Source: Elusimicrobiota bacterium (lineage in GTDB: Bacteria; Elusimicrobiota; Elusimicrobia; UBA1565; UBA9628). Taken from it: a stretch of 64,000 nucleotides of DNA. The first letter of the stretch is position 1. Every line of letters begins with the position of its first letter. Below the pieces are notes generated by a model. The model was not told the DNA's origin, ran no database searches, and worked only from the letters and a program-made list of their open reading frames with translations. Of this stretch, positions 27,643 through 35,742 are shown piece by piece. Made by a program: the position numbers and the translations under genes. The DNA lies in contig JACRDP010000020.1 of the NCBI GenBank assembly GCA_016212855.1, positions 35,426-99,425 of the forward strand, written 5' to 3'.

Positions 27643-29148
27643 ATGTTAAGCGCGGCCGTCAAAAAAATACTGTTGAGCGCGGTTGTCGCGGGCGGCGGCT
27701 ATTTCTTCATACCGGCGCGATACTTCTGGAAAATCGGAATTCATGTTCCCTATCCGATCGAGGAGTTCGGGGTCGACGCCGCCGATGGATTCCGGCTCAC
27801 CAATTACGATTGTCTTGGGCGGCCGATTCTGCTCGCCACCTGGGGCGCCTGGTGCCCGCATATGCCCGGCAACCTCGCGACGATCGAGAGGCTGAAGGCG
27901 CGCTTCTCCTACAGCGACATCTGCATCGTGCCGGTGTCGAACGATCCGGACCCGGCGAATGCATGGGAATTCGCGCGCTCGCATCAGATGGCGGAGCCGA
28001 ATTATTGGGGTTATAAAGGCTTGTCGGCGATGTATTGGGGCTACGCGACGCCGCACTTCTTCCTGTTCGACCGTAAAGGCCGATTGCGGTTGAATGCGGA
28101 CATCACCGAGACGACTCCGGAAGCCCTCATGGCGGCGGTCGTCAACGTCATCGAAGATGGCGCGCCGCGAAACACAACCCCATCGCCCACGCGACCCGGA
28201 CAGGCGCGCGCCGTCGACGACGAGGTGCGCGAAGCGCAGGAACTCGCGGCCGAAAACGCCCGGCTGTTCAAGGCGGGAAGGCTCGACGAACTGGACGCGC
28301 GCGCCGCGACCTGGCGCAAAGGGCGGGAGCGGACTTTGCTCGACGTTTGGAAGGAAGAGACCATTTATACCGCGATCGTGGTGTCTTGGCAGGGCACCGC
28401 GTCCGATGCCGATTACGAGGCTCGTCTCCGTCTCTTCGAGAACTGGGTCTCAAGCCGTCCCGCTTCGGTCACCGCGCGAATGGCTCTGGGACAGCAGTGG
28501 TTCCAATACGCGTGGAAAGCTCGCGGTCAAAACTGGGAGAACGACGTTATTCCGCAGGCGCGGAGGCATTTCGAAGAGCGGCTGGAGAAATCGCGGATTC
28601 TTTTCGAGGAAACGGCGCTCATGCCGGATACGACCCCGGTGGTTTACCGCGAGTTATTGTATTTGGCTCGTTCACAGGAGTGGAACGGAGCGAAGACCGA
28701 TGAACTTCTGAAGCGCTCGCTCGCCTTCGAGCCGGACTATTGGGGGTACTATGAGACGCGGGCGGAGTCGCTTCTGCCGCGCTGGGGCGGAAGCGACGAG
28801 TCCGTCGTTCGGTTCGCGGCGGCCTCGGCGGATTCGCGCAAGGATGGGCGCGGCGACGAATTGTACGCGAGCATACTCTGGAATTCGAGGTGGGCCTATG
28901 CGGATGCCAAGAGGAGCCCTTTCGACGCCGGTTTCTCATGGCCGCGAGCGCGTGCGGGTTGCGCCGCGGTTCTGTCCCGGCGGCCGGGGTCCACGGCATG
29001 GGCGAATCGCTGCGCGAAGCTCGCCGTTTTGGCCGGAGACAAGGAAACGGCGCGGGGTATGTTCACGACGCTCGCCGGTCGCTTCGATGATGGCGTTTGG
29101 ACCAATTACCTCGAGTACTGGCAGGCCCGCGTCGGGGCGTCCAAGTAG
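27643..29148 (+). CDS. DUF4034-like protein with N-terminal thioredoxin-like domain
   Basis: A 501-residue protein. The N-terminal hydrophobic helix (ILLSAVVAGGGYFFIPA) anchors or exports it. Residues about 40-165 form a TlpA-like thioredoxin fold (PILLATWGAWCPHMPGNL, TPHFFLFDRKGRL) with only one active-site cysteine, Cys71, since the second is Met74. The remainder (LFKAGRLDELDARAATWRKG, FQYAWKARGQNWEN, LLYLARSQEWN) resembles DUF4034, a helical family of unknown function. I start at 27643, after the promoter, not at 27532. It ends 6 bases before the CHAT gene. Confidence 0.75.
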   Translation: MLSAAVKKILLSAVVAGGGYFFIPARYFWKIGIHVPYPIEEFGVDAADGFRLTNYDCLGRPILLATWGAWCPHMPGNLATIERLKARFSYSDICIVPVSNDPDPANAWEFARSHQMAEPNYWGYKGLSAMYWGYATPHFFLFDRKGRLRLNADITETTPEALMAAVVNVIEDGAPRNTTPSPTRPGQARAVDDEVREAQELAAENARLFKAGRLDELDARAATWRKGRERTLLDVWKEETIYTAIVVSWQGTASDADYEARLRLFENWVSSRPASVTARMALGQQWFQYAWKARGQNWENDVIPQARRHFEERLEKSRILFEETALMPDTTPVVYRELLYLARSQEWNGAKTDELLKRSLAFEPDYWGYYETRAESLLPRWGGSDESVVRFAAASADSRKDGRGDELYASILWNSRWAYADAKRSPFDAGFSWPRARAGCAAVLSRRPGSTAWANRCAKLAVLAGDKETARGMFTTLAGRFDDGVWTNYLEYWQARVGASK

Positions 29149-29154
29149 GCGCCT

Positions 29155-32100
29155 ATGATCCACCTTGTCATTCTGCTTCCGATGGCTTTGTCCGCGGCGG
29201 CCGGCGATCCTCGGCCGAAGACCGCTGACGCCGAAACCAAGCGCGTCGAGCTTCACGAGATGATCGTATCCGGGAAAATTGAAGAGGCTGAGCGCGAGCT
29301 GGAGCGACTGTTGTCTGCATCGGGCGATGAGCCGTCTGCGGCGGCGCGTTGGCATTTAGAATTGGGGATGGTCCGCTTCAAGCGGCGGGAGGGACCTCGG
29401 GCGCTGGGCCATCTGGAGGCCGCCGTCGACGAGGCGCGGCGTGCCCATGACCCGCGACTCGAGGCGTTCGCCCGTCGCTTCTCCGGCGATATCTTCGCCG
29501 CCGGGCGTGACATGCCGCGCGCGAAGGCCGCGTATGAAGAAGCCTTGCGATTGGCGCGCGCGACGGGGGATAAGGAGCAATGCGTCGAGTTGGAGCAGCA
29601 TATCGCCGCCGTTCGCGGCAACTCGCTCGATGCACCCGATGCCGTACGCCTCCTTGAGGATGCGGTCACCGTCGGACGCAAGTTCGGTATGAAGGATGCT
29701 TTGGCGTTGGCTCTGATGGGCCGTGCAACCGTGCGCGAGAAACTTAAAAACTTCCGCGGTGCGCTTGCCGACATTAACAGGGCCGAGGAGATCAACCGCG
29801 GAATCGGCAAAGATCAAACCGCCTTCGCGGCGATGATAGGCGCCGCCGCAATCCGCGTGAAGATGGAGGATTACCCGGGGGCGATCGCGGACATCGAGCG
29901 CGCGGTCGCTTTCGCGCGGGAGCGCAAGCAGGCGTCCTTGGAGGTGGACGGCCTGACCAATCTGGCGTCTCTGCGCCAAAGCCTGGGCGAACTCGCGGCG
30001 GCGTTGGAGCCGGCGCTGCAGGCGCGGTCGATCGCCAAAGCGCGGGGGAACGCCCATGACCGCGCTGACGCGGCCCGAATGCTCGGAATCGTCTACGACC
30101 AGATCGGCGATTACTCTTCGGCGCTCGAGATGCTCGAGGAAGCTCTCGCGCTGCGGCGTAAGTTGCCTGAAACGCCGGCCCACGAGCTGAACAGTATCGG
30201 AATTATTCATACCAACCGCGGGGAGGGCGCTGAGGCGGTCCAGGCACTGCTCGAAGCGAACGCCCTCAAACCGTGGCGGGGGGGTACGATCAACCTCGGG
30301 GACGCCTACATGGTCGCGGGACGCTACAAGGATGCGCACTTAGCCTATCAGCAGGTCAATCACCGGCTCGGCCTCGGCCGCTGGCAGCTTCTTCACGGCA
30401 GCGTCGACAAGGCCCGCGAAATATTTCTGGAGTCGCTTCCGCAGCATCAACAGCGCCGTTTGTGGGATTCATTGACCGCCAACTACACCGCTCTCGGCCT
30501 CATTTATGAGAAAACGGGCCATCCGCAGATCGCTGTAGGCTACTACCGGCGCGCGACCGAGGTCCTCGAGCGCATGCGCGATGCGCTGGCGCCGGACGCG
30601 CGGCTTCACTTCATGGGAGGCAACGACTGGCTATTCGCGCGCCTGGAGCCGTATGAAGGCCTCGTCCGCGTGACGAAGGACCTGGCCGAGGGTCCGGCCG
30701 GCGCTTTCCAGCGCGCCGAATTCACGCGCAGCCGGGCATTCGCCGAAGCGGCGGCCGCGCGCGTGGGAAGACCGGAGACGCGCATTCCCCGGCCTCTGGC
30801 TGAGCGCGAGCGCGGCTTGGCGACGGAGATAGCGCGGGTGAGCAAGAAGCTCGACCTGACCACCGATCTGGACGACGTCCGTGAGCGTCCGCAACTCGAT
30901 GCGCGTCTGCGCGACTTGAAAAAGGAGCGAGACAATTTTGTCGCGGAGCTCCGCCGCGATCATCCGGCCTATGCGGCCGTCGCTTATCCTCAACCCGTCC
31001 GGGTCGATCAGGCGGCGCTCGAACCTGACGAAGCGCTCATCGAGTTCGAGGTGACCGAGCCCTACACCCGGGCGTTCGTCGTGCGCGGCGGGAGCGTGAC
31101 CTTGACCTACGATATCGGATTGACGCGCGGCGCGCTTGCCGAGAAGGTGCTCCGCTACCGGCGGGCTTTCGAGGGCGTCAACGACGCGTCGGCTTTGACG
31201 GCCTTCGACCCGGCGCTCGGGCGCGAGCTTTACCGGCTCCTATTGGCGCCGGCGCTCGAGGCCCGCGGCTCTTCCGGCGCGCCCCTGGTCGACAAAGACG
31301 CGCGAATTCTCGTCGCCCCGGACGAAATTCTCGGCATCCTGCCGTTTGAGAGTCTTGTCGTGTCCTTGCCGGAGCGCCTGCTCATGCCCTCCGGCCGCCA
31401 TGGCCCCGCGCCGGCCGGAGTCCGCTACGTCGCCGACGACTGGGACGTCGCCTACGTCCATTCCGCGACGGCTTTGACCGTCCTTCGAAGCCTGAGGACC
31501 CGTCCGCCGCGCGGCGACGAGCTCCTGGTTTTGGCCGATCCTATATTCGACGCGAGCGATCCGCGCTCGCGCGGCGAAGTCCTCGCCCAATCGGCATCTT
31601 CTCCGGCCGGCTCGTTGGCGCATCGGGAATTCGTGCGCGAGATGGGCTTGGGCGGCGCGCGCGGGGGCCTCGCGGACGGCAAGGCGCGCGGAGATGAGTC
31701 TGCCGCTCTATTTCCGCGCCTCGACCGCACCAGCGAGCTTGCCCGAGCGCTGGTCGCGGAGTTCGGTAATAAGACGGACGGTCTGGTCGGGTTCGATGCC
31801 AAGGAGCGTTCGCTCAGGCAACGGGACATAGGACGCTACCGCTACCTCGTCTTCGCGACTCACGGCCTGCTCTCCAATGCGATTCCCGGCGTGCGCGAGC
31901 CGGCCCTCGTGCTGACCCAGCTCGGCAACGCCCCGGATGAGGACGGTTTCCTCACCATGAGCGAAGTGCTCGCCCTGCATCTCGACGCCGACGTGGCCGC
32001 GCTGACCGCCTGCCAGACGGGCCTGGGGCGGATGGCGACGGGCGAGGGCGTGATGGGCTTGGGCCGCGCTTTTCAGGAAGCCGGCGCGAGGCACGTGCTG

Positions 32101-32277
32101 ATGTCGCTCTGGAGCGTATCCGAAGATTCGACCACCGACCTCGCGACTCGGTTTTTCAAGAAACTGAAAAGCGGTCTTACTCCGCGGCGGGCGCTGCGCG
32201 AGGCCCGCGCGGAACTTCGCCGCGAGGGTTGGGAGCACCCCTATTTCTGGGCGCCGTTTATCCTGGTGACTTCTTAG
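29155..32277 (+). CDS. Exported TPR-CHAT protease-like protein
   Basis: A 1040-residue protein with a short signal peptide (MIHLVILLPMALSAAAG), about ten TPR repeats (roughly residues 30-470), a charged helical linker (about 500-620) and a C-terminal CHAT domain (about 650-1040). The caspase-like dyad is complete: His903 in YLVFATHGLLSN and Cys953 in ALTACQTGLG; VAPDEILGILPFESL is the typical CHAT strand. CHAT proteases are clan CD peptidases; TPR-CHAT proteins act in several signalling and defence pathways, mostly in the cytoplasm. Here the signal peptide and exported neighbours suggest a periplasmic role. Substrate unknown. Confidence 0.9.
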   Translation: MIHLVILLPMALSAAAGDPRPKTADAETKRVELHEMIVSGKIEEAERELERLLSASGDEPSAAARWHLELGMVRFKRREGPRALGHLEAAVDEARRAHDPRLEAFARRFSGDIFAAGRDMPRAKAAYEEALRLARATGDKEQCVELEQHIAAVRGNSLDAPDAVRLLEDAVTVGRKFGMKDALALALMGRATVREKLKNFRGALADINRAEEINRGIGKDQTAFAAMIGAAAIRVKMEDYPGAIADIERAVAFARERKQASLEVDGLTNLASLRQSLGELAAALEPALQARSIAKARGNAHDRADAARMLGIVYDQIGDYSSALEMLEEALALRRKLPETPAHELNSIGIIHTNRGEGAEAVQALLEANALKPWRGGTINLGDAYMVAGRYKDAHLAYQQVNHRLGLGRWQLLHGSVDKAREIFLESLPQHQQRRLWDSLTANYTALGLIYEKTGHPQIAVGYYRRATEVLERMRDALAPDARLHFMGGNDWLFARLEPYEGLVRVTKDLAEGPAGAFQRAEFTRSRAFAEAAAARVGRPETRIPRPLAERERGLATEIARVSKKLDLTTDLDDVRERPQLDARLRDLKKERDNFVAELRRDHPAYAAVAYPQPVRVDQAALEPDEALIEFEVTEPYTRAFVVRGGSVTLTYDIGLTRGALAEKVLRYRRAFEGVNDASALTAFDPALGRELYRLLLAPALEARGSSGAPLVDKDARILVAPDEILGILPFESLVVSLPERLLMPSGRHGPAPAGVRYVADDWDVAYVHSATALTVLRSLRTRPPRGDELLVLADPIFDASDPRSRGEVLAQSASSPAGSLAHREFVREMGLGGARGGLADGKARGDESAALFPRLDRTSELARALVAEFGNKTDGLVGFDAKERSLRQRDIGRYRYLVFATHGLLSNAIPGVREPALVLTQLGNAPDEDGFLTMSEVLALHLDADVAALTACQTGLGRMATGEGVMGLGRAFQEAGARHVLMSLWSVSEDSTTDLATRFFKKLKSGLTPRRALREARAELRREGWEHPYFWAPFILVTS

Positions 32278-32286
32278 GAGACCGAT

Positions 32287-33369
32287 ATGCGCTTCTCTCT
32301 CGTCGGGGTTTTCCTGGTTTTTTGGCTTATGTTTCCAATACCGGCCGCAGCACGGACCTTCAAGACCACTTGGGAACAGAAGGCGCTCAATGCGGCCGCC
32401 AGACAGATGGCGGCAGGCGATACCCTCGAGGTCCTCGATCAGGCGGGGCGGGTGACGTTCACTTGGACGGCGACGCCGGCCTTCTTAGCCGCTCAGGCGG
32501 CGGAAGACCGCAAAGACCTGACGACGGCGGCGGCCGGGATGCGCGCGCTGGCGGAGCGCGGCGATGCGCGCGCCCAACACCGCCTGGGCGCCTACCTCCA
32601 TGACGGAGCGGGCGTGGAGCGCAATGACGCGGAGGCGGTGCGCTGGTTTCTCAAGGCGGCGGCGAAAAATTACGGGAGTTCGATGCAGAGCTTGGCCATG
32701 TTCTACCGCAGCGGTTTCGGCGTCCATAAGGACGACGTCGTGACGGCGTCATGGCTGCGCAAGGCGTCGGACATCGGCAACCCGGATTCGCAGTCGGTCC
32801 TTGCCGATATGCTGTTCTACGGCAAGGGCGTTCCTAAAGATGAAGCCGAGGGCTTGAGGTGGTTCAAGGCGGCCGCCGACGCCGGCAACGCCTACTCGCT
32901 CAATCAGATGGGAATCTTCTACCGGACTGGAAGTGCGGGGCTCAAAAAAGACAACAAGCTCGCGTTCGATTTTTACCGGCGGGCGGCCGATCTCGGTGAG
33001 CCGTACGCCATGTTTAATCTTGCCGCCTGTTATTCGAACGGCTGGGGGATCGCGAAGAGCGAGGAGGCGGCCTTCGTGTGGCGGCGTAAGGCGGCGCTCG
33101 CCGGAAACGTCAAAGCGCAATTTGATCTCGCTTTCCAATATTCCGAGAGCGATCCGAAGCAGGCCGCGCAGTGGTACACGAAAGCCGCGGAGCAGGGCTT
33201 CGGTCCCGCCCAGATCAACCTGGGTATCATGTACGAAAAGGGAGAAGGCCTAGCGCGCGACCTGAAGTCGGCGGCGTACTGGTACCGCCAGGCGGCCGAT
33301 CAGGGCTATGAGTTGGCGCAAGAAAAGCTGGATGCGCTCGACAACGATGATGGCGGCGCTCCGAAGTAG
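32287..33369 (+). CDS. Exported Sel1-repeat protein
   Basis: A 360-residue protein with a signal peptide (LVGVFLVFWLMFPIPAAA) followed by a spacer and about seven Sel1-like repeats of 36 residues (GDARAQHRLGAYLHDGAGVE, NPDSQSVLADMLFYGKGVP, YSLNQMGIFYRTG, KAQFDLAFQY, PAQINLGIMYEKGEGLA). Sel1 arrays are protein-protein scaffolds. AGGAGA 6 bases before the ATG supports the start. It begins 9 bases after the CHAT gene, so it likely serves as its partner or adaptor; that is inference. Confidence 0.88.
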   Translation: MRFSLVGVFLVFWLMFPIPAAARTFKTTWEQKALNAAARQMAAGDTLEVLDQAGRVTFTWTATPAFLAAQAAEDRKDLTTAAAGMRALAERGDARAQHRLGAYLHDGAGVERNDAEAVRWFLKAAAKNYGSSMQSLAMFYRSGFGVHKDDVVTASWLRKASDIGNPDSQSVLADMLFYGKGVPKDEAEGLRWFKAAADAGNAYSLNQMGIFYRTGSAGLKKDNKLAFDFYRRAADLGEPYAMFNLAACYSNGWGIAKSEEAAFVWRRKAALAGNVKAQFDLAFQYSESDPKQAAQWYTKAAEQGFGPAQINLGIMYEKGEGLARDLKSAAYWYRQAADQGYELAQEKLDALDNDDGGAPK

Positions 33370-33384
33370 CAACCGAACCGTCGG

Positions 33385-33825
33385 CTAGAAGGGAACTTCT
33401 TCGATCTCGTCGCCGCTCGACGCCTTGGACGCCGAGGCCGTGGGCCGGCTCATTCCGCCGGCCGCGCCGCCTTCGCGCTTCTCGAGGAACTCGAAGTTGT
33501 CGACGACGACGACGAGCTTCGACTGCTTCTTGCCGTCTTCCTTGCCGGTCCACTCCTCGAGGACGAGGTGGCCTTCGACGAAGATCTGGTGGCCCTTCTT
33601 GAGCGAGGACTCGGCCAAGTCGGCCTTCTTGGCGCCGGTCTCGCGGTTGAACACCTTCAGGTCGATCCAGACGGGAACGTCCTCCCACTGTCCGCTCTGC
33701 ATGTTCTTCTTGCGGTTATTAACGGCGAACCCCAGTTTGGCCACCTTGCCGCCGTTGGAGAAGGTCTTGATCTCCGGGTCGCGGGTCAACCGGCCGATCA
33801 GCATGACTTTGTTCAGGTTCGCCAT
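33385..33825 (-). CDS. ssb: Single-stranded DNA-binding protein
   Basis: A 146-residue OB-fold protein: MANLNKVMLIGRLTRDPEI, NGGKVAKLGFAVNN, WIDLKVFNRETGAKK, GHLVLEEWTGKEDGKK. The C-terminus ends in the acidic tip DEIEEVPF used to recruit repair and replication partners. It coats ssDNA in replication and repair. It is convergent with the Sel1 gene, 15 bases apart, with GGAG about 11 bases before the ATG. Replication genes dnaX and recR lie 2 kb away on the other strand. Confidence 0.95.
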   Translation of the reverse strand: MANLNKVMLIGRLTRDPEIKTFSNGGKVAKLGFAVNNRKKNMQSGQWEDVPVWIDLKVFNRETGAKKADLAESSLKKGHQIFVEGHLVLEEWTGKEDGKKQSKLVVVVDNFEFLEKREGGAAGGMSRPTASASKASSGDEIEEVPF

Positions 33826-33888
33826 AATAGGGGGGCTCCGTTGCGTCGAGATGGGCGCGTCAGGTATAGGATACCAGAGATCAGGCGG

Positions 33889-34578
33889 CTATTTTTTGAC
33901 GGGAGCGGACGCCGCCGCGATCCAGTCGACGATCCGCTGATAGGTCGCGGCGTCCTCGAACATCTGCACGCCGTGCCCGCCCGGCGCGTAAACGATCGTC
34001 GCGCGCTTTTCCGCCTCCAGGCGCCGGACGGCGACGTAGGCGTAGCTGTCGGCCGGCGAGGCCGCGGCCAAAGTCTTGAGCCCAGCGCGCGTCTTGAGAA
34101 AAACGCCGCGGTAATTCTCGGATGGGGAGAGCAGCAGGAGGAAAGGCGCGGAGGTGCGCTCAGCCGCGACGATCGAGGCGAGGTTGGCTCCGATCGAAGC
34201 CCCGCCGAAAGCGATGCGTGAATCCGGCGCGCCCTTTTTCTTGAGCCAGGCGGCGGCGGCGCGCAGGTCCTCGGCGGCGGACGGCCACTGCGCGTGGGCG
34301 TCGAAGCTCGTGTAGTCGCCGGAGCCGGGCGGGCCCTGCCGGCTGCCCGCGTGGCCGCGCAGGTCGACGGCGACCGTCCCGATTCCCTTGGCGGCCAAGC
34401 TCTCGGTCAGGCGGCCCCACTCGCCGCCCGCGCTCGCCACGCCGTGCGCGAGGACGACCGTCGCCTTGCCTGCGGCGGCCGGACGATACTGGGCGGAAAT
34501 GGTCCAGCCGTCCTTCGTCGCGAAGGACACGGCCTGGGCAGCCGCGAGCACGACGGCCGCGGTCGAAACTACCGGCAT
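33889..34578 (-). CDS. Alpha/beta hydrolase (dienelactone hydrolase-like), probably exported
   Basis: A 229-residue protein. The N-terminus (STAAVVLAAAQAVSF) can serve as a signal sequence. The hydrolase core has VVLAHGVASAGGEW (oxyanion loop), VAVDLRGHAGSR, the nucleophile elbow FGGASIGAN (Gly-x-Ser-x-Gly) and a C-terminal YAPGGHGVQMF supplying His. The acid is probably the Glu or Asp before it. Substrate not predictable. It overlaps the end of the upstream exported-protein gene by 10 bases. Confidence 0.82.
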   Translation of the reverse strand: MPVVSTAAVVLAAAQAVSFATKDGWTISAQYRPAAAGKATVVLAHGVASAGGEWGRLTESLAAKGIGTVAVDLRGHAGSRQGPPGSGDYTSFDAHAQWPSAAEDLRAAAAWLKKKGAPDSRIAFGGASIGANLASIVAAERTSAPFLLLLSPSENYRGVFLKTRAGLKTLAAASPADSYAYVAVRRLEAEKRATIVYAPGGHGVQMFEDAATYQRIVDWIAAASAPVKK

Positions 34579-35225
34579 CGCATGGCGAGCTCGTAGCCCG
34601 CGTTGTAGACGGCGAAGACGGAGTCCTGCACGCGCACGACGCTGCGCATGAGCTCCTCGGTCTTGTGGCTGAAATTCTTATCGTTGGCCCAGTTATTCTC
34701 GACGACGAGGCCGCGAACCCCGGTCATGTCGAGATAGAGGGCGTTTAAAGTCAGCTGCAGCTGCTGAACCTGTCCCAGGATCAGCAGGCCGGTCTGATAC
34801 ATCTCCGGGTCGGCTAGGGCCTGGGACGAAGCCATGCGTTGTCGCGCGGTGAGGTAATAAAGGTTCTGTCGGACCTGATCGCAGCCGGTGGTGAGCGTCT
34901 CGAAGTTATTGATGATCGTGTCGAGGCTGGGCTGGGGGTCGGGCTGGGCGTAGGCATAGCGCAGGTTGTCGCCCTGGGCCTTCACGTACTGATGAATCTG
35001 TCCGAGATTGGCCACCTGCTGGGCGACCTGGCCGGCGATGGCCTTCATCACCGGGATCATCATCGGGTCGCTTTGCTGGCGGGCGAGCCGGTCGCGCGCG
35101 GTCAGCAGGGCGTCCCAAAAAAAGCGCTCCTGCCAGAGCGTCGGAGCCTGGCCGTCCATAGCCGCCGCCGTCCCCGCGGACGCGAGCAGAAAAACAGACA
35201 GCAGAACGATCCGTCTCATCCTCAT
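34569..35225 (-). CDS. Exported helical protein of unknown function
   Basis: A 218-residue protein with a signal peptide (RRIVLLSVFLLASAGTAAA), then a mostly helical body rich in Gln and Leu (VAQQVANLGQIHQYVKAQ, LGQVQQLQLTLNALYLDM). Two cysteines (in TTGCDQ and at the end AMRCR) could form a disulfide. The second ATG at 35219 is an equally good start. It is divergent from doxX across a 79-bp palindrome. Family not recognised. Confidence 0.7.
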   Translation of the reverse strand: MRMRRIVLLSVFLLASAGTAAAMDGQAPTLWQERFFWDALLTARDRLARQQSDPMMIPVMKAIAGQVAQQVANLGQIHQYVKAQGDNLRYAYAQPDPQPSLDTIINNFETLTTGCDQVRQNLYYLTARQRMASSQALADPEMYQTGLLILGQVQQLQLTLNALYLDMTGVRGLVVENNWANDKNFSHKTEELMRSVVRVQDSVFAVYNAGYELAMRCR

Positions 35226-35258
35226 AGTATAGCGTTACTTCGCCGCCGTTAGGCGATA

Positions 35259-35337
35259 TGGTGTCAGGCCGGTCGATTTTCCGATTCTCCATAGAGCCGA
35301 CAAATTGAGAATCGGAAAATCGACCGGCCTGACACCA
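35259..35337. repeat. Perfect 31-bp inverted repeat around a 17-base loop
   Basis: The left arm at 35259-35289 starts TGGTGTCAGGCCGGTCG and ends CGATTCTC; the right arm at 35307-35337 is its exact reverse complement; the loop is 35290-35306. It lies between two divergent gene starts, with no T-run, so it is not an ordinary terminator. The right end (CTGACA) also lies 18 bases before a -10-like TACCAT of doxX. It looks like a REP/MITE-like element or a large operator. Confidence 0.75.
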
Positions 35338-35364
35338 ACGGGCGTCTTTTGGTACCATCGCGGG

Positions 35365-35742
35365 ATGGACACCGACGACGTGTTGGCTCTGGTGGGACGC
35401 CTGTTCGTGGCCATCATTTTTCTCGCCTCCGCTTTCGGCAAGATCACGAATTTCGACGGGACCATGCAGTTCATGGAGACGCACGGGATGCCGGCCGTGA
35501 ACCTCCTGTGCGTCGGGGCGATCGCAGTTGAGGCGCTGGGCTCCGTGGCGCTGATCCTCGGCTATAAGACGCGCTGGGGCGCGGCCGGGCTTTCGGTCTT
35601 CCTCGTAGCCGCGACCGCGATCTTCCACACCGGACCCGATCAGCGCATCCAACTGCTCAAGAACCTCGCGATTCTTGGCGGCCTGCTCAATCTCATAGCC
35701 CAAGGTCCCGGCGGCATCAGCCTCGAGGGGGGCAAGTCGTGA
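35365..35742 (+). CDS. DoxX family membrane protein
   Basis: A 125-residue protein with four membrane helices and the DoxX signature (VGRLFVAIIFLASAFGKITNFDGTMQFMETHGMPA, in parts; VEALGSVALILGYKTRWGA; NLAILGGLLNL). DoxX proteins are small inner-membrane proteins linked to redox or sulfur metabolism, with roles poorly defined. I use the ATG at 35365, not the frame start at 35305 inside the palindrome. TACCAT ends 6 bases before the ATG. The stop overlaps the GTG of dnaX by 4 bases. Confidence 0.88.
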   Translation: MDTDDVLALVGRLFVAIIFLASAFGKITNFDGTMQFMETHGMPAVNLLCVGAIAVEALGSVALILGYKTRWGAAGLSVFLVAATAIFHTGPDQRIQLLKNLAILGGLLNLIAQGPGGISLEGGKS

